Below are positions 5,531 to 13,459 of a DNA stretch of 16,742 nucleotides, in pieces. The DNA lies in NCBI GenBank assembly GCA_035291645.1, contig DATDRQ010000097.1:1-16742 (forward strand), read 5' to 3'. Origin of the DNA: DATDRQ01 sp035291645. GTDB taxonomy: Bacteria > Chloroflexota > Anaerolineae > Anaerolineales > UBA4823. The position numbers and the translations under genes are program-made. Within the stretch, counting starts at the first letter, position 1; every line of letters begins with the position of its first letter. Below the pieces are notes generated by a model. That model searched no databases. It was not told the origin of the DNA and saw only the letters and a program-made list of their open reading frames with translations.

Positions 5531-5998
5531 TCAATTTCCATTCGAAAGGCCGTACTCCAGTATGGCGATGACCTGCAGATGAGAGCCCTGGAGTCTCGGC
5601 GCGACCACGGTTGCCAAGCGTTCGATGACCATTATACCCGTTTCTGGGTGCAACACCCGCAGGGTCTGCAGATCAGCGCCCCGCACCCGCAACAGGCTGG
5701 TGTGTTCGTTGCAGATCGCCGTCGAGGTGTATAGTCTCCGGCCGATCACCGCAGACCAACCGACCAGGTCGCCATCCCGCACGCGCGCGATCGTTAGCGT
5801 CTGCCCGTCGTCCGGCTTAAAGCGGATGGCGACTTCTCCCGCCAGTATCAAATAAAGAAAAATGGCTGGCTCGCCTTGCTCGAAGAGCACGGTGCCGGCG
5901 TGATATTCACAGGAGATGAACAGCGGGCGCAACAGTTCGCGCTGGTCCGGGCTCAGGTCCTTGAACAGGTGCAGCTGATCGAACAAATCCACGGCCAT
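5531..5998 (-). CDS. Crp-like cyclic-nucleotide-binding-fold protein lacking a DNA-binding domain
   Basis: A 155-residue protein with one cNMP-binding beta-roll (about residues 8-120: LFKDLSPDQRELLRPLF, then GTVLFEQGEPAIFLYLILAG). A dimerisation-type helix follows (MVIERLATVVAPRL) and the protein ends soon after. Full Crp/Fnr regulators have about 210-240 residues including a helix-turn-helix, which is absent with no remnant downstream. The usual phosphate-binding cassette (FGE...R-S/T-A) is replaced by LVGWSAVIGRRLYTSTA, so real cyclic-nucleotide binding is doubtful. AGGAAG precedes the ATG by ten bases. The gene is followed by nfu, suggesting a sensor or partner role near iron-sulfur metabolism, which is only an inference from context. 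Confidence 0.8.
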   Translation of the reverse strand: MAVDLFDQLHLFKDLSPDQRELLRPLFISCEYHAGTVLFEQGEPAIFLYLILAGEVAIRFKPDDGQTLTIARVRDGDLVGWSAVIGRRLYTSTAICNEHTSLLRVRGADLQTLRVLHPETGIMVIERLATVVAPRLQGSHLQVIAILEYGLSNGN

Positions 5999-6020
5999 AC
6001 GAAACGATCTTCCTGATTAA

Positions 6021-6049
6021 AATGTATCCCTTTGGGTGCCGCTATCCAA
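6021..6049 (-). promoter_or_regulatory. Weak candidate promoter of the cNMP-domain/nfu unit
   Basis: On the minus strand TTGGAT (6049-6044) and TACATT (6026-6021) are separated by 17 bases, just upstream of the gene. The hexamers match consensus at three and four positions, so this is only a candidate. Confidence 0.3.
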
Positions 6050-6164
6050 GTGGCAAATATCCTCAAACCGGAGACAAATATCACCCAGGCCGGGATGTTT
6101 GTCCTGGGTCAGGGGTGACTGTGGCAGGAAGATCGTCCTCCCAGCGCATTCCAGCTACTCTGAA

Positions 6165-6203
6165 GGATAAAAAATACCCCTTCCCAGAGTAATTGGGAAG
6201 GGG
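6165..6203 (-). terminator. Intrinsic terminator of clpC
   Basis: On the minus strand a perfect 10-bp stem CCCCTTCCCA/TGGGAAGGGG (6203-6194 and 6186-6177) with a 7-base loop is followed by TATTTTTTATCC. It starts 31 bases after the clpC stop codon and separates clpC from the cNMP-domain gene on the same strand. Confidence 0.88.
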
Positions 6204-6234
6204 ATAGAGTCCAATCGAGATCCGGCGAATTCGA

Positions 6235-8718
6235 TTAGCCGGTGGTCTCCAGCTGTTGGATGTTCTCGGCTGGCAGGGGCTGGCCAATGGGCCGGAAGAC
6301 CAGCCGCTTGCCCTCTTCGTCGACATCCACGATGACCGTATCGCCCTTGGAGAACTCGCCGCTCAGCAGGCTGACAGACAGCGGGCTCTCGACGTGTTTC
6401 TGCAAGGCGCGCTGCAGGGGACGGGCGCCAAAGGCCGGGTCGAAGCCCTCGTCGGCCAGCCAGTCCCGGGCGGCGGGAGTCAGTTCAACTCGCAAGTCGC
6501 GTTCACCCAGGCGCTCCTGGATCTCCTCCATCTGCAGGTCGACGATCTGGCGCATATCCTCGCGCGATAGGGCCGAGAAGGTGATGATCTCGTCGATGCG
6601 GTTGAGGAACTCGGGCCGGAAAGTGCCTTTCAGAGCCTTCTCGATCTTGTCGTGAGCTTCACGCTCCTCCTGGTTATCTGAGCGCTGCAGGAAACCCAGC
6701 GTACCCGAGTGTTGCACGTACTCTGTGCCCAGGTTGCTGGTCATGATCAGGACCGCGTTTCGGAAGTCCACCACGCGGCCCTGCCCATCGGTCAGCCGGC
6801 CGTCGTCCAGGATCTGCAAAAGGGCATTCCACACCTCGGGATGGGCCTTCTCGATCTCGTCGAACAGGATCACCCGGTAAGGGCGCCGGCGCACGGCTTC
6901 GGTCAGCTGGCCGCCCTCCTCGTACCCGACGTAGCCGGGCGGGGCGCCGAACAGCCGGGAGACCGTGTGCTGCTCGTGGTATTCGCTCATGTCGATGCGC
7001 ACCAGGGCGTCCGGGTCTTCGAACAGGAACTCGGCCAGGGCTTTGGCCAGCTCGGTCTTGCCGACCCCGGAGGGGCCAATGAAGATAAAGGAGCCGATCG
7101 GGCGGCGCGGGTCTTTCAAACCGGAGCGCGCCCGGCGGATGGCATCCGAGATGGCGTGGATGGCTTCGTCCTGCCCGATGATATGCTCGTGCAGGCGCTC
7201 TTCCATTTGGAGCAGCTTCTCGGCTTCGGTCTCCATCATCTGGCTGACCGGGATGCCGGTCCACATCGCCACTACCTCTGCGATATCGTTATAGTCGACC
7301 ACCTCGTCCAGCTCGTGTTCGTGCTCCCACTGGTCGCGGCGTTCGTTGAATTCGCCTTCCAGGCGCAGGCGCTCTGCTTTCTTCTGGGCGGCGCGTTCGT
7401 AATCGCGCTCCAATCCGGCCTGCTCTTCTTCGGCGGTCAGCCGGTCGAGCTCGCTCTTCATCATCTTGAGGTCGGGCGGCAGGGAGTAGAGCGCCACGCG
7501 CAGCTTGGCAGCCGATTCATCCATCAGATCGATGGCCTTATCCGGCAGGTGCCGGTCGGTCACGTAGCGGGCGGACAGGCGGGCTGCGGCGACGATGGCT
7601 TCATCTGAGAAACGCACCTTGTGGTGCGCCTCGTACCGGTCACGCAGCCCCATGAGCATCTGGATCGTGTCCTCGATGTTCGGCTCTTCCACATAAACCG
7701 GAGCGAAGCGGCGTTCTAGGGCCGCATCCTTCTCGATGTGCTTGTGATACTCGTCCAGGGTAGTTGCGCCGATGGCGTGCAGCTCGCCGCGCGCCAGAGC
7801 TGGTTTGAGCATATTGGAGGCGTCCATGGCGCCTTGAGCCGCCCCAGCCCCGACGACCGTGTGCAGCTCGTCGATGAACAGGATCACCTCGCCTTCGGCG
7901 CGCTGGATTTCCTCGATGGCGGCTTTCAGGCGCTCTTCGAATTCACCACGGAAGCGCGACCCGGCGATCATCGCGCCCAGGTCCAGGGCGACGACGCGCT
8001 TGCCCATCAGGATCTCCGGCACATCGTTGGTGGCGATCTTTTGGGCCAGGCCCTCCACGATGGCGGTTTTGCCGACGCCCGCTTCGCCGATCAGCACCGG
8101 GTTGTTCTTGGTGCGCCGCGACAGGATCTGGATCACGCGCAGGATCTCCACATCGCGCCCGATCACCGGGTCCAGCTTGCCCTCGCGCGCCATCTGGGTC
8201 AGGTCGCGCGAGAAGCGCTCCAGGGTGCGGTAGCGCGTCTCGGCCTGCGGGTCTGTTACCCGTTGGCCGCCGCGGATTTGCTGGACGGTCTCGTACACCC
8301 GTTCACGCGTTACCCCGGCGCCTTCCAGCAGGCGCGCCGAAGGGGTGCTGCGCTCGCTCAGGATCGCCAGGAAGATGTGCTCGGTAGAGATATATTCGTC
8401 CTTCAGGCGGTTGGCCTCTTCGTTGGCGAGGTCGATGATGCGCTTCACGCGCGGGGTGATGAAGATCTGCCCGGCGCCTCCGCCGAAGATATTGGCCTTG
8501 GGGCTGGTGCGCAGGATATAGTCCAGGCGCTCGGTCAGCGCGCTGGCGTCAACTTTTAAGGTCTCTAAAATCTGCGAGATCACCCCCTGCGGCTGCTCGA
8601 TCAGCGCCAGCAGGATGTGCTCGGTATCGATCTGATTGTGCCCATAACGCTGGATGATCTCCGCCGATCGCTGTGCAGCTTCCTGGGCGCGCTCCGTAAA
8701 GCGGTCAAAACGCATCAT
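6235..8718 (-). CDS. clpC: ClpC-type AAA+ unfoldase, ATP-dependent Clp protease subunit
   Basis: An 827-residue Hsp100 protein that unfolds substrates and feeds them to ClpP. A double Clp N-domain covers residues 1-145. AAA-1 has Walker A GEAGVGKT (211-218) and Walker B VILFIDE (278-284). A short middle domain (about 412-465) resembles ClpC rather than the long ClpB coiled coil. AAA-2 has Walker A GPSGVGKT (548-555), pore loop GYVGYEEGG and Walker B VILFDE (616-621). The LGF tripeptide (674-676) stands where ClpP-binding Clp ATPases carry their loop, which favours ClpC over ClpB. Two adjacent ATGs exist (8718, 8715), with AGGAAGGA upstream. It is monocistronic, with its own extended -10 promoter and terminator. 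ctsR, mcsA and mcsB, which flank clpC in Firmicutes, are absent, and no CIRCE element was found. Confidence 0.95.
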   Translation of the reverse strand: MMRFDRFTERAQEAAQRSAEIIQRYGHNQIDTEHILLALIEQPQGVISQILETLKVDASALTERLDYILRTSPKANIFGGGAGQIFITPRVKRIIDLANEEANRLKDEYISTEHIFLAILSERSTPSARLLEGAGVTRERVYETVQQIRGGQRVTDPQAETRYRTLERFSRDLTQMAREGKLDPVIGRDVEILRVIQILSRRTKNNPVLIGEAGVGKTAIVEGLAQKIATNDVPEILMGKRVVALDLGAMIAGSRFRGEFEERLKAAIEEIQRAEGEVILFIDELHTVVGAGAAQGAMDASNMLKPALARGELHAIGATTLDEYHKHIEKDAALERRFAPVYVEEPNIEDTIQMLMGLRDRYEAHHKVRFSDEAIVAAARLSARYVTDRHLPDKAIDLMDESAAKLRVALYSLPPDLKMMKSELDRLTAEEEQAGLERDYERAAQKKAERLRLEGEFNERRDQWEHEHELDEVVDYNDIAEVVAMWTGIPVSQMMETEAEKLLQMEERLHEHIIGQDEAIHAISDAIRRARSGLKDPRRPIGSFIFIGPSGVGKTELAKALAEFLFEDPDALVRIDMSEYHEQHTVSRLFGAPPGYVGYEEGGQLTEAVRRRPYRVILFDEIEKAHPEVWNALLQILDDGRLTDGQGRVVDFRNAVLIMTSNLGTEYVQHSGTLGFLQRSDNQEEREAHDKIEKALKGTFRPEFLNRIDEIITFSALSREDMRQIVDLQMEEIQERLGERDLRVELTPAARDWLADEGFDPAFGARPLQRALQKHVESPLSVSLLSGEFSKGDTVIVDVDEEGKRLVFRPIGQPLPAENIQQLETTG

Positions 8719-8763
8719 AATATTTGCAATCCTTCCTGAGGCAAGTCAGGTTTTGCCACGCGC

Positions 8764-8772
8764 ATTATATCA
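8764..8772 (-). promoter_or_regulatory. Extended -10 promoter of clpC
   Basis: On the minus strand TGA-TATAAT is a perfect extended -10, 45 bases before the clpC ATG. No convincing -35 is found at 16-18 bases. The 5' leader contains a 5-bp inverted repeat CCTGA/TCAGG beside the Shine-Dalgarno, too short to claim as regulatory. Confidence 0.6.
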
Positions 8773-8822
8773 TCGACCAGGTTAATAGAATGAATGTGCG
8801 ATGTTAGAAATTCGTATGAAGA

Positions 8823-9803
8823 TCAGGTATGACCGAGCACCGGGTGAGGCCGGTAAGGTTGCTGTAAATAGGCTTGTTCCTCCGGGGATAACCGGATCTC
8901 GAGAGCGCGAACCGCTTCATCCAGGTGGTGCATTTGGCTGGCGCCGATGATCGGGGCGGTTACCCCGGGTTGATGCAACAACCAGGCCAGGGCAACCTGT
9001 GCCGCGGTTACGCCAAGCCGCCCCGCCAGGTCGACGACTCGCTCCACCACTTCAAAATCGCCCTCCTGGTAGTACATCTCGTGAGCGAAATCGTCGATCT
9101 GCGAGCGCACCGTCTCTCCCCAACCCTGCCGGGCGCGGTTGCCAACCAGGAAGCCGCGCGCCAGCGGGCTCCAGGGGATCACACCCACGCCCTCGGCCCG
9201 GCATAGCGGCAGCATCTCGCGCTCCTCCTCCCGGTACACCAGGTTGTAGTGGTTCTGCATAGATACGAAGCGCGTCCATCCATGCCGGTCAGCCAGGTAT
9301 ATGGCCTGGGCGAACTGCCAGGCGTACATGCTGGAAGCGCCGATGTAGCGCGCCTTGCCAGACTTCACCACGTCATGCAGCGCTTCCAGGGTTTCTTCTA
9401 TCGGCGTCTCGGGATCGTAGCGGTGGATTTGGTACAGGTCGACATAATCCATTCCCAATCGTTTGAGAGAAGCCTCGATGCTGCCCAGGATATGCACCCG
9501 CGACAGGCCGCCCTCGTTTGGGCTTTCTCCCATGGGGAAATAGACTTTTGTGGCGAGGACCACTTCCTCCCGGCGGGTGTATTCGCGCAGCGCCCGGCCC
9601 AGAACCGCCTCGCTCTCGCCGCGCGAGTACATATCTGCGGTGTCAAAGAAGTTGACGCCCAGCTCCAGGGCACGCCGTATGAAAGGCCGCGACTGCTCTT
9701 CATCCAGTACCCACTTGCGCCACTGTGAGCTGCCGTAGGTCATCGTTCCAAGGCAGAGGCGCGAGATTTTCAGGCCGCTGCGGCCGAGGTTAATATATTC
9801 CAT
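8823..9803 (-). CDS. Aldo/keto reductase
   Basis: A 326-residue NAD(P)H-dependent oxidoreductase of the AKR superfamily. The catalytic tetrad can be assigned: Asp54 and Tyr59 in NFFDTADMYS, Lys86 in VVLATKVYF, and His127 in VDLYQIHRYD. GESPNEGGLSRVHI and the C-terminal PIIGASQMHHLDEAV are typical of the branch that includes YajO and tas-like proteins. The (alpha/beta)8 barrel is complete in length. The substrate cannot be read from the sequence. AGAGGGA precedes the ATG by five bases. It begins 15 bases after the stop of the M3 peptidase gene and is probably the last gene of the gatC-gatA-peptidase transcript. No terminator hairpin was seen after it; the clpC promoter lies immediately downstream. 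Confidence 0.93.
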   Translation of the reverse strand: MEYINLGRSGLKISRLCLGTMTYGSSQWRKWVLDEEQSRPFIRRALELGVNFFDTADMYSRGESEAVLGRALREYTRREEVVLATKVYFPMGESPNEGGLSRVHILGSIEASLKRLGMDYVDLYQIHRYDPETPIEETLEALHDVVKSGKARYIGASSMYAWQFAQAIYLADRHGWTRFVSMQNHYNLVYREEEREMLPLCRAEGVGVIPWSPLARGFLVGNRARQGWGETVRSQIDDFAHEMYYQEGDFEVVERVVDLAGRLGVTAAQVALAWLLHQPGVTAPIIGASQMHHLDEAVRALEIRLSPEEQAYLQQPYRPHPVLGHT

Positions 9804-9818
9804 GCAAATCCCTCTATC

Positions 9819-11522
9819 TCATGAACCCGCCTCGAGCGTCTCGATCGTGCGCATGGCCAGGTCGACCGCCTTTTCCAAGGTACCGGCGTCGAAGGCAAAC
9901 TTAACTCCCGCAGCAACATACAGGTCCGGGATGGTAGCCGAACCACCCAGGGCGAGCGCCCGGCGGTAAGCGGCCACTGCACTCTCCTGGTCCTGCAAAG
10001 CCCGCCGCCAGACCTGCATGGCGCCGAGCTGCGCCAGGCCGTATTCTACATAATACAACGGATCAGCGTGGATATGCGGCTTGCGCTGCCAACCGGTGAT
10101 CTTCTCTAGCTCCAGGCCACTCCAGTCCACCCCGGGCATATAGCGCTCCCACAGCTCAGACCATTTCTCATCGCAGTTGACGGGTTTGCTGGCCGCCACG
10201 TGGTGAGTATAGACCCAATGCTGGAAGCTATCGACCACCGCCATATACGGCCAAAAGCGCACAGCCACCTCCAGGTGCTCGACCCGGGCGCGGGCGGCAT
10301 CTGCGAGGGAGTAAAAACCGCCCTGTTCTGCCGCAAGATAGGGAGCAGACAGGTATTCCATGCTCATCGAAGCCACCTCGGCGAATTCCAGCGGTGGTTC
10401 CTGAGCATGGAAGGGTAGCTGGCGGCTCTCGAAGGCATTGAAAGCGTGCCCGCCTTCGTGGACCAGGGTCAGGATGTCATCGTGGATTCCGACGGCGTTC
10501 ATGAAGATAAACGGGCGCTGGGCAGCCATAAAAGTCGTGCAGTATGCGCCTGGGGCCTTGCCTTTGCGGCTGGCAAGATCGAGCAGGTCTTCCTGCCGCA
10601 TGGTTTCGAATTGCGTGCCCAGCTGCAGGTCAACCTGGTTGAAGATCTTGCCACCCTTCTCGACCAGTTCATCGATCGTCTGAAAAGGCCGCAGGGGCAG
10701 CCTGCCGAGTGAGTCGACCTCCAGGTCCCAGGGTCTCAAAGAATCGACTCCCAGGCGTCGCCGGCGCTTCTCATAGAGTTCCCGGGCGGCCTGGACGACC
10801 ACGGCTTCGATGGCTGCATGGAACTGAAAGCAGTCCTCTGGGGTATAGTCGAACCTGTGCAGTTCAGTCCAGCGATAGGCCCGGTAATCGGACAACCCGC
10901 TGTTGGCGGCCAGCTGGCCGCGCACCTGCATGAATTTTCGCCAGAGCTCGTTGATCGCTCTCCGATCGGCCAGCTGGCGTTCGGCAGCCAGGCGCCAGGC
11001 GCGCTCGCGCTTGTCACGGTCCGGGTCCTGGTAAACCGGCAGCAGCTGCGGCAGGGTCAGCTCCCTGCCCTCCCAGACCACGGTCTGGGTTCCCATGACC
11101 TTTTCGTACTCCGCGCCCAGTTTCTTCTCCTCGCTGAGCAAGGGCAGGTTGGCCTCCCGGAACAGGGCGGCTTCGGCACGCAGGTTGCGCATGGCGATTT
11201 CAAAACCAGAAACCACCAGGCCGCTCGCCAGCAATTTTTCCTTGAGCTGCTGGGCTCCCGCCTTGGCCCTCGGGCGCACCTCGTCCAGGAAGCGATTGTA
11301 GGCCTGCTCCGCCTGTGGGTCGGTCGTGTCTAGGGTGTTGGCGACGTACAGCCGCCAGTAGGCTTCGTCCAACAATTTCTCGAGGTCGGACCAGTCCTGC
11401 ATCCAGCTCGAAAGATGATTCGCGTCGAGCGGTCGATTTTCCAGGTCACGAAAATAGGGTTCGATCTGCGACCAGGGCCAGTCTTTGAATTCAACGGCAG
11501 TTTTGGGAAGCGATTCGGACAA
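9819..11522 (-). CDS. M3-family oligoendopeptidase (PepF-like zinc metallopeptidase)
   Basis: A 567-residue cytoplasmic peptidase that cleaves short peptides. The zinc motif HEGGH is at residues 355-359, with the expected downstream glutamate in EFAEVAS (Glu382). GKAPGAYCTTF and FIFMNAVG precede the motif, and ADPLYYVEYGLAQLGA near residue 490 is the substrate-binding signature of the family. No signal peptide is present. The start is a TTG at 11522: AGAGAGG stands ten bases upstream, and no in-frame ATG occurs before residue 41, within conserved sequence. An ATG at about 11532 lies in another frame and gives only a short peptide. The gene lies 86 bases downstream of gatA on the same strand, with no promoter or terminator visible between them. 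Confidence 0.92.
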   Translation of the reverse strand: MSESLPKTAVEFKDWPWSQIEPYFRDLENRPLDANHLSSWMQDWSDLEKLLDEAYWRLYVANTLDTTDPQAEQAYNRFLDEVRPRAKAGAQQLKEKLLASGLVVSGFEIAMRNLRAEAALFREANLPLLSEEKKLGAEYEKVMGTQTVVWEGRELTLPQLLPVYQDPDRDKRERAWRLAAERQLADRRAINELWRKFMQVRGQLAANSGLSDYRAYRWTELHRFDYTPEDCFQFHAAIEAVVVQAARELYEKRRRRLGVDSLRPWDLEVDSLGRLPLRPFQTIDELVEKGGKIFNQVDLQLGTQFETMRQEDLLDLASRKGKAPGAYCTTFMAAQRPFIFMNAVGIHDDILTLVHEGGHAFNAFESRQLPFHAQEPPLEFAEVASMSMEYLSAPYLAAEQGGFYSLADAARARVEHLEVAVRFWPYMAVVDSFQHWVYTHHVAASKPVNCDEKWSELWERYMPGVDWSGLELEKITGWQRKPHIHADPLYYVEYGLAQLGAMQVWRRALQDQESAVAAYRRALALGGSATIPDLYVAAGVKFAFDAGTLEKAVDLAMRTIETLEAGS

Positions 11523-11532
11523 AGGTGACCAT

Positions 11533-11539
11533 CCTCTCT
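11533..11539 (-). promoter_or_regulatory. Shine-Dalgarno site supporting the TTG start of the M3 peptidase
   Basis: AGAGAGG on the minus strand lies ten bases before TTG 11522. It is the only purine-rich site in register with the conserved frame. Confidence 0.65.
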
Positions 11540-11608
11540 GTGATCCATTTTTGGCTCGAAATGAGGCCCGTTCTGGTCATCTTGTAGCTCAGGGCCTTGT
11601 ATCTGTGT

Positions 11609-13081
11609 TTACAGGTCCGGCGCCAGCAGGTGCCAGTCGGTCACCTGCTGGTAGGCGTGCGCTGCCTGGAAGAGCAGTTCTTCGCGGAAATGCGGGCCCA
11701 TCAACTGCATCCCTACCGGCAGCCCCTGGCTGTCGAACCCCACCGGGAAAGTCAACCCGGGCACGCCGGCCAGGTTGGCGGGCAGGGTAAACACATCCTC
11801 CAGGTACATCGACAGCGGATCGTCGCCATGCTCGCCGATGCGAAAGGCCGTCGTGGGGGCGACCGGTGCGGCGATCAGGTCCACCTCCTGGAAGGCGGTC
11901 TCGAAGTCGCGCTTGATCAACGTGCGCACCTTTTGCGCCTGCCCGTAGTAAGCCTCGTAGTATCCGGCGGAGAGGGCATACGTGCCCAGCATGATGCGCC
12001 GCTTGACTTCCGCCCCGAACTTCTCCCCGCGCGTGCGGCGGTAAACCTCCCAGATCTCGTCAGCCGGCAGGCGCGGCCCGTAGCGGATCCCGTCATAACG
12101 CGCCAGGTTGGCGGAGGCTTCCGCCGGCGCGATCAGATAGTAGACCGGCAGGGCATACTCGGTGTGCGGCAGGCTCACCGGGTGCGCTTCGGCGCCCAGC
12201 GCTTCAAGTGCGGCAATGGCCCGCCTGACGGTCTGCTCCACCTCGGCCTGCATCCCCTCGATAAAATATTCCTGCGGGACGCCGATGCGCAACCCCTTTA
12301 ATGAAGAGGCTTCCAGGCTGATCTCGGGGACAGGCACGTCGACCGTGGTGGCGTCCAGCGGGTCGCGCCCGGCCATCAGCCTGAATAGCAGCGCGGTTTC
12401 GGTCGCCGAGCGGGCGAAAGCTCCCACCACATCCAGCGAGGAGCCGTAAGCCACCAGCCCATAGCGGGAGACCCGCCCGTAAGTGGGCTTTATGCCGGTC
12501 ACGCCGCAGAAGGAAGCTGGCTGGCGCACGCTGCCGCCCGTGTCGGTGCCCAGGGCGGCCGGCACCAGGCGGGCAGCGACCGCCGCCGCGCTGCCCCCGC
12601 TAGAACCGCCCGGGACGCGCGCCGGGTCCCAGGGATTGCGGGTCACCTGATAGGCCGAGTTCTCTGTCGAAGAGCCCATGGCGAACTCGTCGGTGTTGGT
12701 CTTGCCCACGATCACGACCCCTGCGGCAATTAGCCGCTCCACGGCGGTCGCATTGAAGGGCGGGACGAAGTTCTCCAGGATGCGCGAGCCGCAGGTGCAG
12801 CGCACATCTGCCACGCATAGTACGTCCTTCACTGCAATCGGGATCCCGATTAGAGGGGCAATGGATTGGTCGGGGTCTTTGCGCCAATCGCTCAGCTGCC
12901 GGTCGGCCTGCTCCGCCTGCGCCAGGGCTTTTTCGGGGATCAGCGTCAGAAAGGCCTGCAGGCGCGGTTCAATGCTCTGGATGCGCTCCAGGCAGGCCAG
13001 CGTCAGCTCTCGGCTGGAGGCTTCGCCCGAACGCAGGACGGCGATCATCTCGAAGAGGCTCAGGTCTGAGTACCCGGTCAT
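11609..13081 (-). CDS. gatA: Aspartyl/glutamyl-tRNA(Asn/Gln) amidotransferase subunit A
   Basis: The amidase subunit of GatCAB. It releases ammonia from glutamine for conversion of mischarged Glu-tRNA(Gln) or Asp-tRNA(Asn). It has 490 residues, normal for the family. The Ser-cisSer-Lys triad is seen as Lys85 in IAVKDVL, Ser160 in VPGGSSGGSAAA and Ser184 in DTGGSVRQPAS. GKTNTDEFAMGSSTENSAY, the classical GatA signature, is at about residues 126-144. It begins 41 bases after gatC, consistent with one operon. gatB is not in the window. Its presence suggests that the organism makes Gln-tRNA and/or Asn-tRNA by the indirect route. No Shine-Dalgarno precedes the ATG, so translation may depend on coupling or on a non-SD mechanism. 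Confidence 0.96.
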   Translation of the reverse strand: MTGYSDLSLFEMIAVLRSGEASSRELTLACLERIQSIEPRLQAFLTLIPEKALAQAEQADRQLSDWRKDPDQSIAPLIGIPIAVKDVLCVADVRCTCGSRILENFVPPFNATAVERLIAAGVVIVGKTNTDEFAMGSSTENSAYQVTRNPWDPARVPGGSSGGSAAAVAARLVPAALGTDTGGSVRQPASFCGVTGIKPTYGRVSRYGLVAYGSSLDVVGAFARSATETALLFRLMAGRDPLDATTVDVPVPEISLEASSLKGLRIGVPQEYFIEGMQAEVEQTVRRAIAALEALGAEAHPVSLPHTEYALPVYYLIAPAEASANLARYDGIRYGPRLPADEIWEVYRRTRGEKFGAEVKRRIMLGTYALSAGYYEAYYGQAQKVRTLIKRDFETAFQEVDLIAAPVAPTTAFRIGEHGDDPLSMYLEDVFTLPANLAGVPGLTFPVGFDSQGLPVGMQLMGPHFREELLFQAAHAYQQVTDWHLLAPDL

Positions 13082-13122
13082 GTATGTTGGGTTATGTGAG
13101 CAGGGGGTCCGGGCGGAGGGCG

Positions 13123-13410
13123 TTATTCCAGGATGGGAGGTACGCGAAACTGCCTGTCCTTCACCTGGGGGGCATTGTCCAGCAGGGCTTCCAGGCTTAA
13201 GCCGGGACGAGGTTCGTCTTCGCGCAGGACGCTTCGCGCCGGGAGCACGCTGGAGGTGGGCGGGATATCGGTGGTATCCAGTGCCTGCAGCCGGGCGGCG
13301 TAGTCCAGGATCGCCGAGAGCTGCTCACTATAGCGCACTTTCTCGTCCTCGGTCAGCTCCAGGCGGGCCAGCTCGGCGATGTGCTCGACTTCTTCTCTAG
13401 TCAGGGGCAT
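13123..13410 (-). CDS. gatC: Aspartyl/glutamyl-tRNA(Asn/Gln) amidotransferase subunit C
   Basis: A 95-residue helper subunit that wraps around GatA and joins it to GatB. The family pattern is clear: MPLTREEVEHIAELARLEL, then ILDYAARLQALDTTDIPPT and the C-terminal RPGLSLEALLDNAP and FRVPPILE. The frame stays open further upstream to about 13683, but that part overlaps the esterase gene and has no homology, so ATG 13410 is the right start. No Shine-Dalgarno lies before it. An extended -10 ends 7 bases upstream, so the mRNA should begin at or next to the ATG. It is the first gene of the likely gatC-gatA-peptidase-reductase operon. Confidence 0.94.
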   Translation of the reverse strand: MPLTREEVEHIAELARLELTEDEKVRYSEQLSAILDYAARLQALDTTDIPPTSSVLPARSVLREDEPRPGLSLEALLDNAPQVKDRQFRVPPILE

Positions 13411-13417
13411 GGCTGGG

Positions 13418-13426
13418 ATTATATCA
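13418..13426 (-). promoter_or_regulatory. Extended -10 promoter giving a leaderless gatC transcript
   Basis: On the minus strand TGA-TATAAT is identical to the clpC promoter core. Only 7 bases separate the hexamer from ATG 13410, so transcription would start at the ATG or one base before it. It sits in the 49-bp gap after the esterase stop codon. No -35 is apparent. Confidence 0.6.
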
Positions 13427-13459
13427 TGGGGAGTACGGTCGCCGACTTGCACCAGGTGG

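Noticed and set aside
6083..6109. Hairpin ACCCAGG/CCTGGGT between clpC and the cNMP-domain gene
   Set aside because: A 7-bp stem with 13-base loop and no T-run on either strand; the strong clpC terminator at 6165-6203 already explains the region.
7738..8559. 273-codon ORF antisense to clpC
   Set aside because: It mirrors the codon structure of clpC and has no recognisable motif or ribosome-binding site.
8719..8822. CIRCE (HrcA) or CtsR operator upstream of clpC
   Set aside because: No TTAGCACTC-N9-GAGTGCTAA or heptad direct repeat was found by reading both strands.
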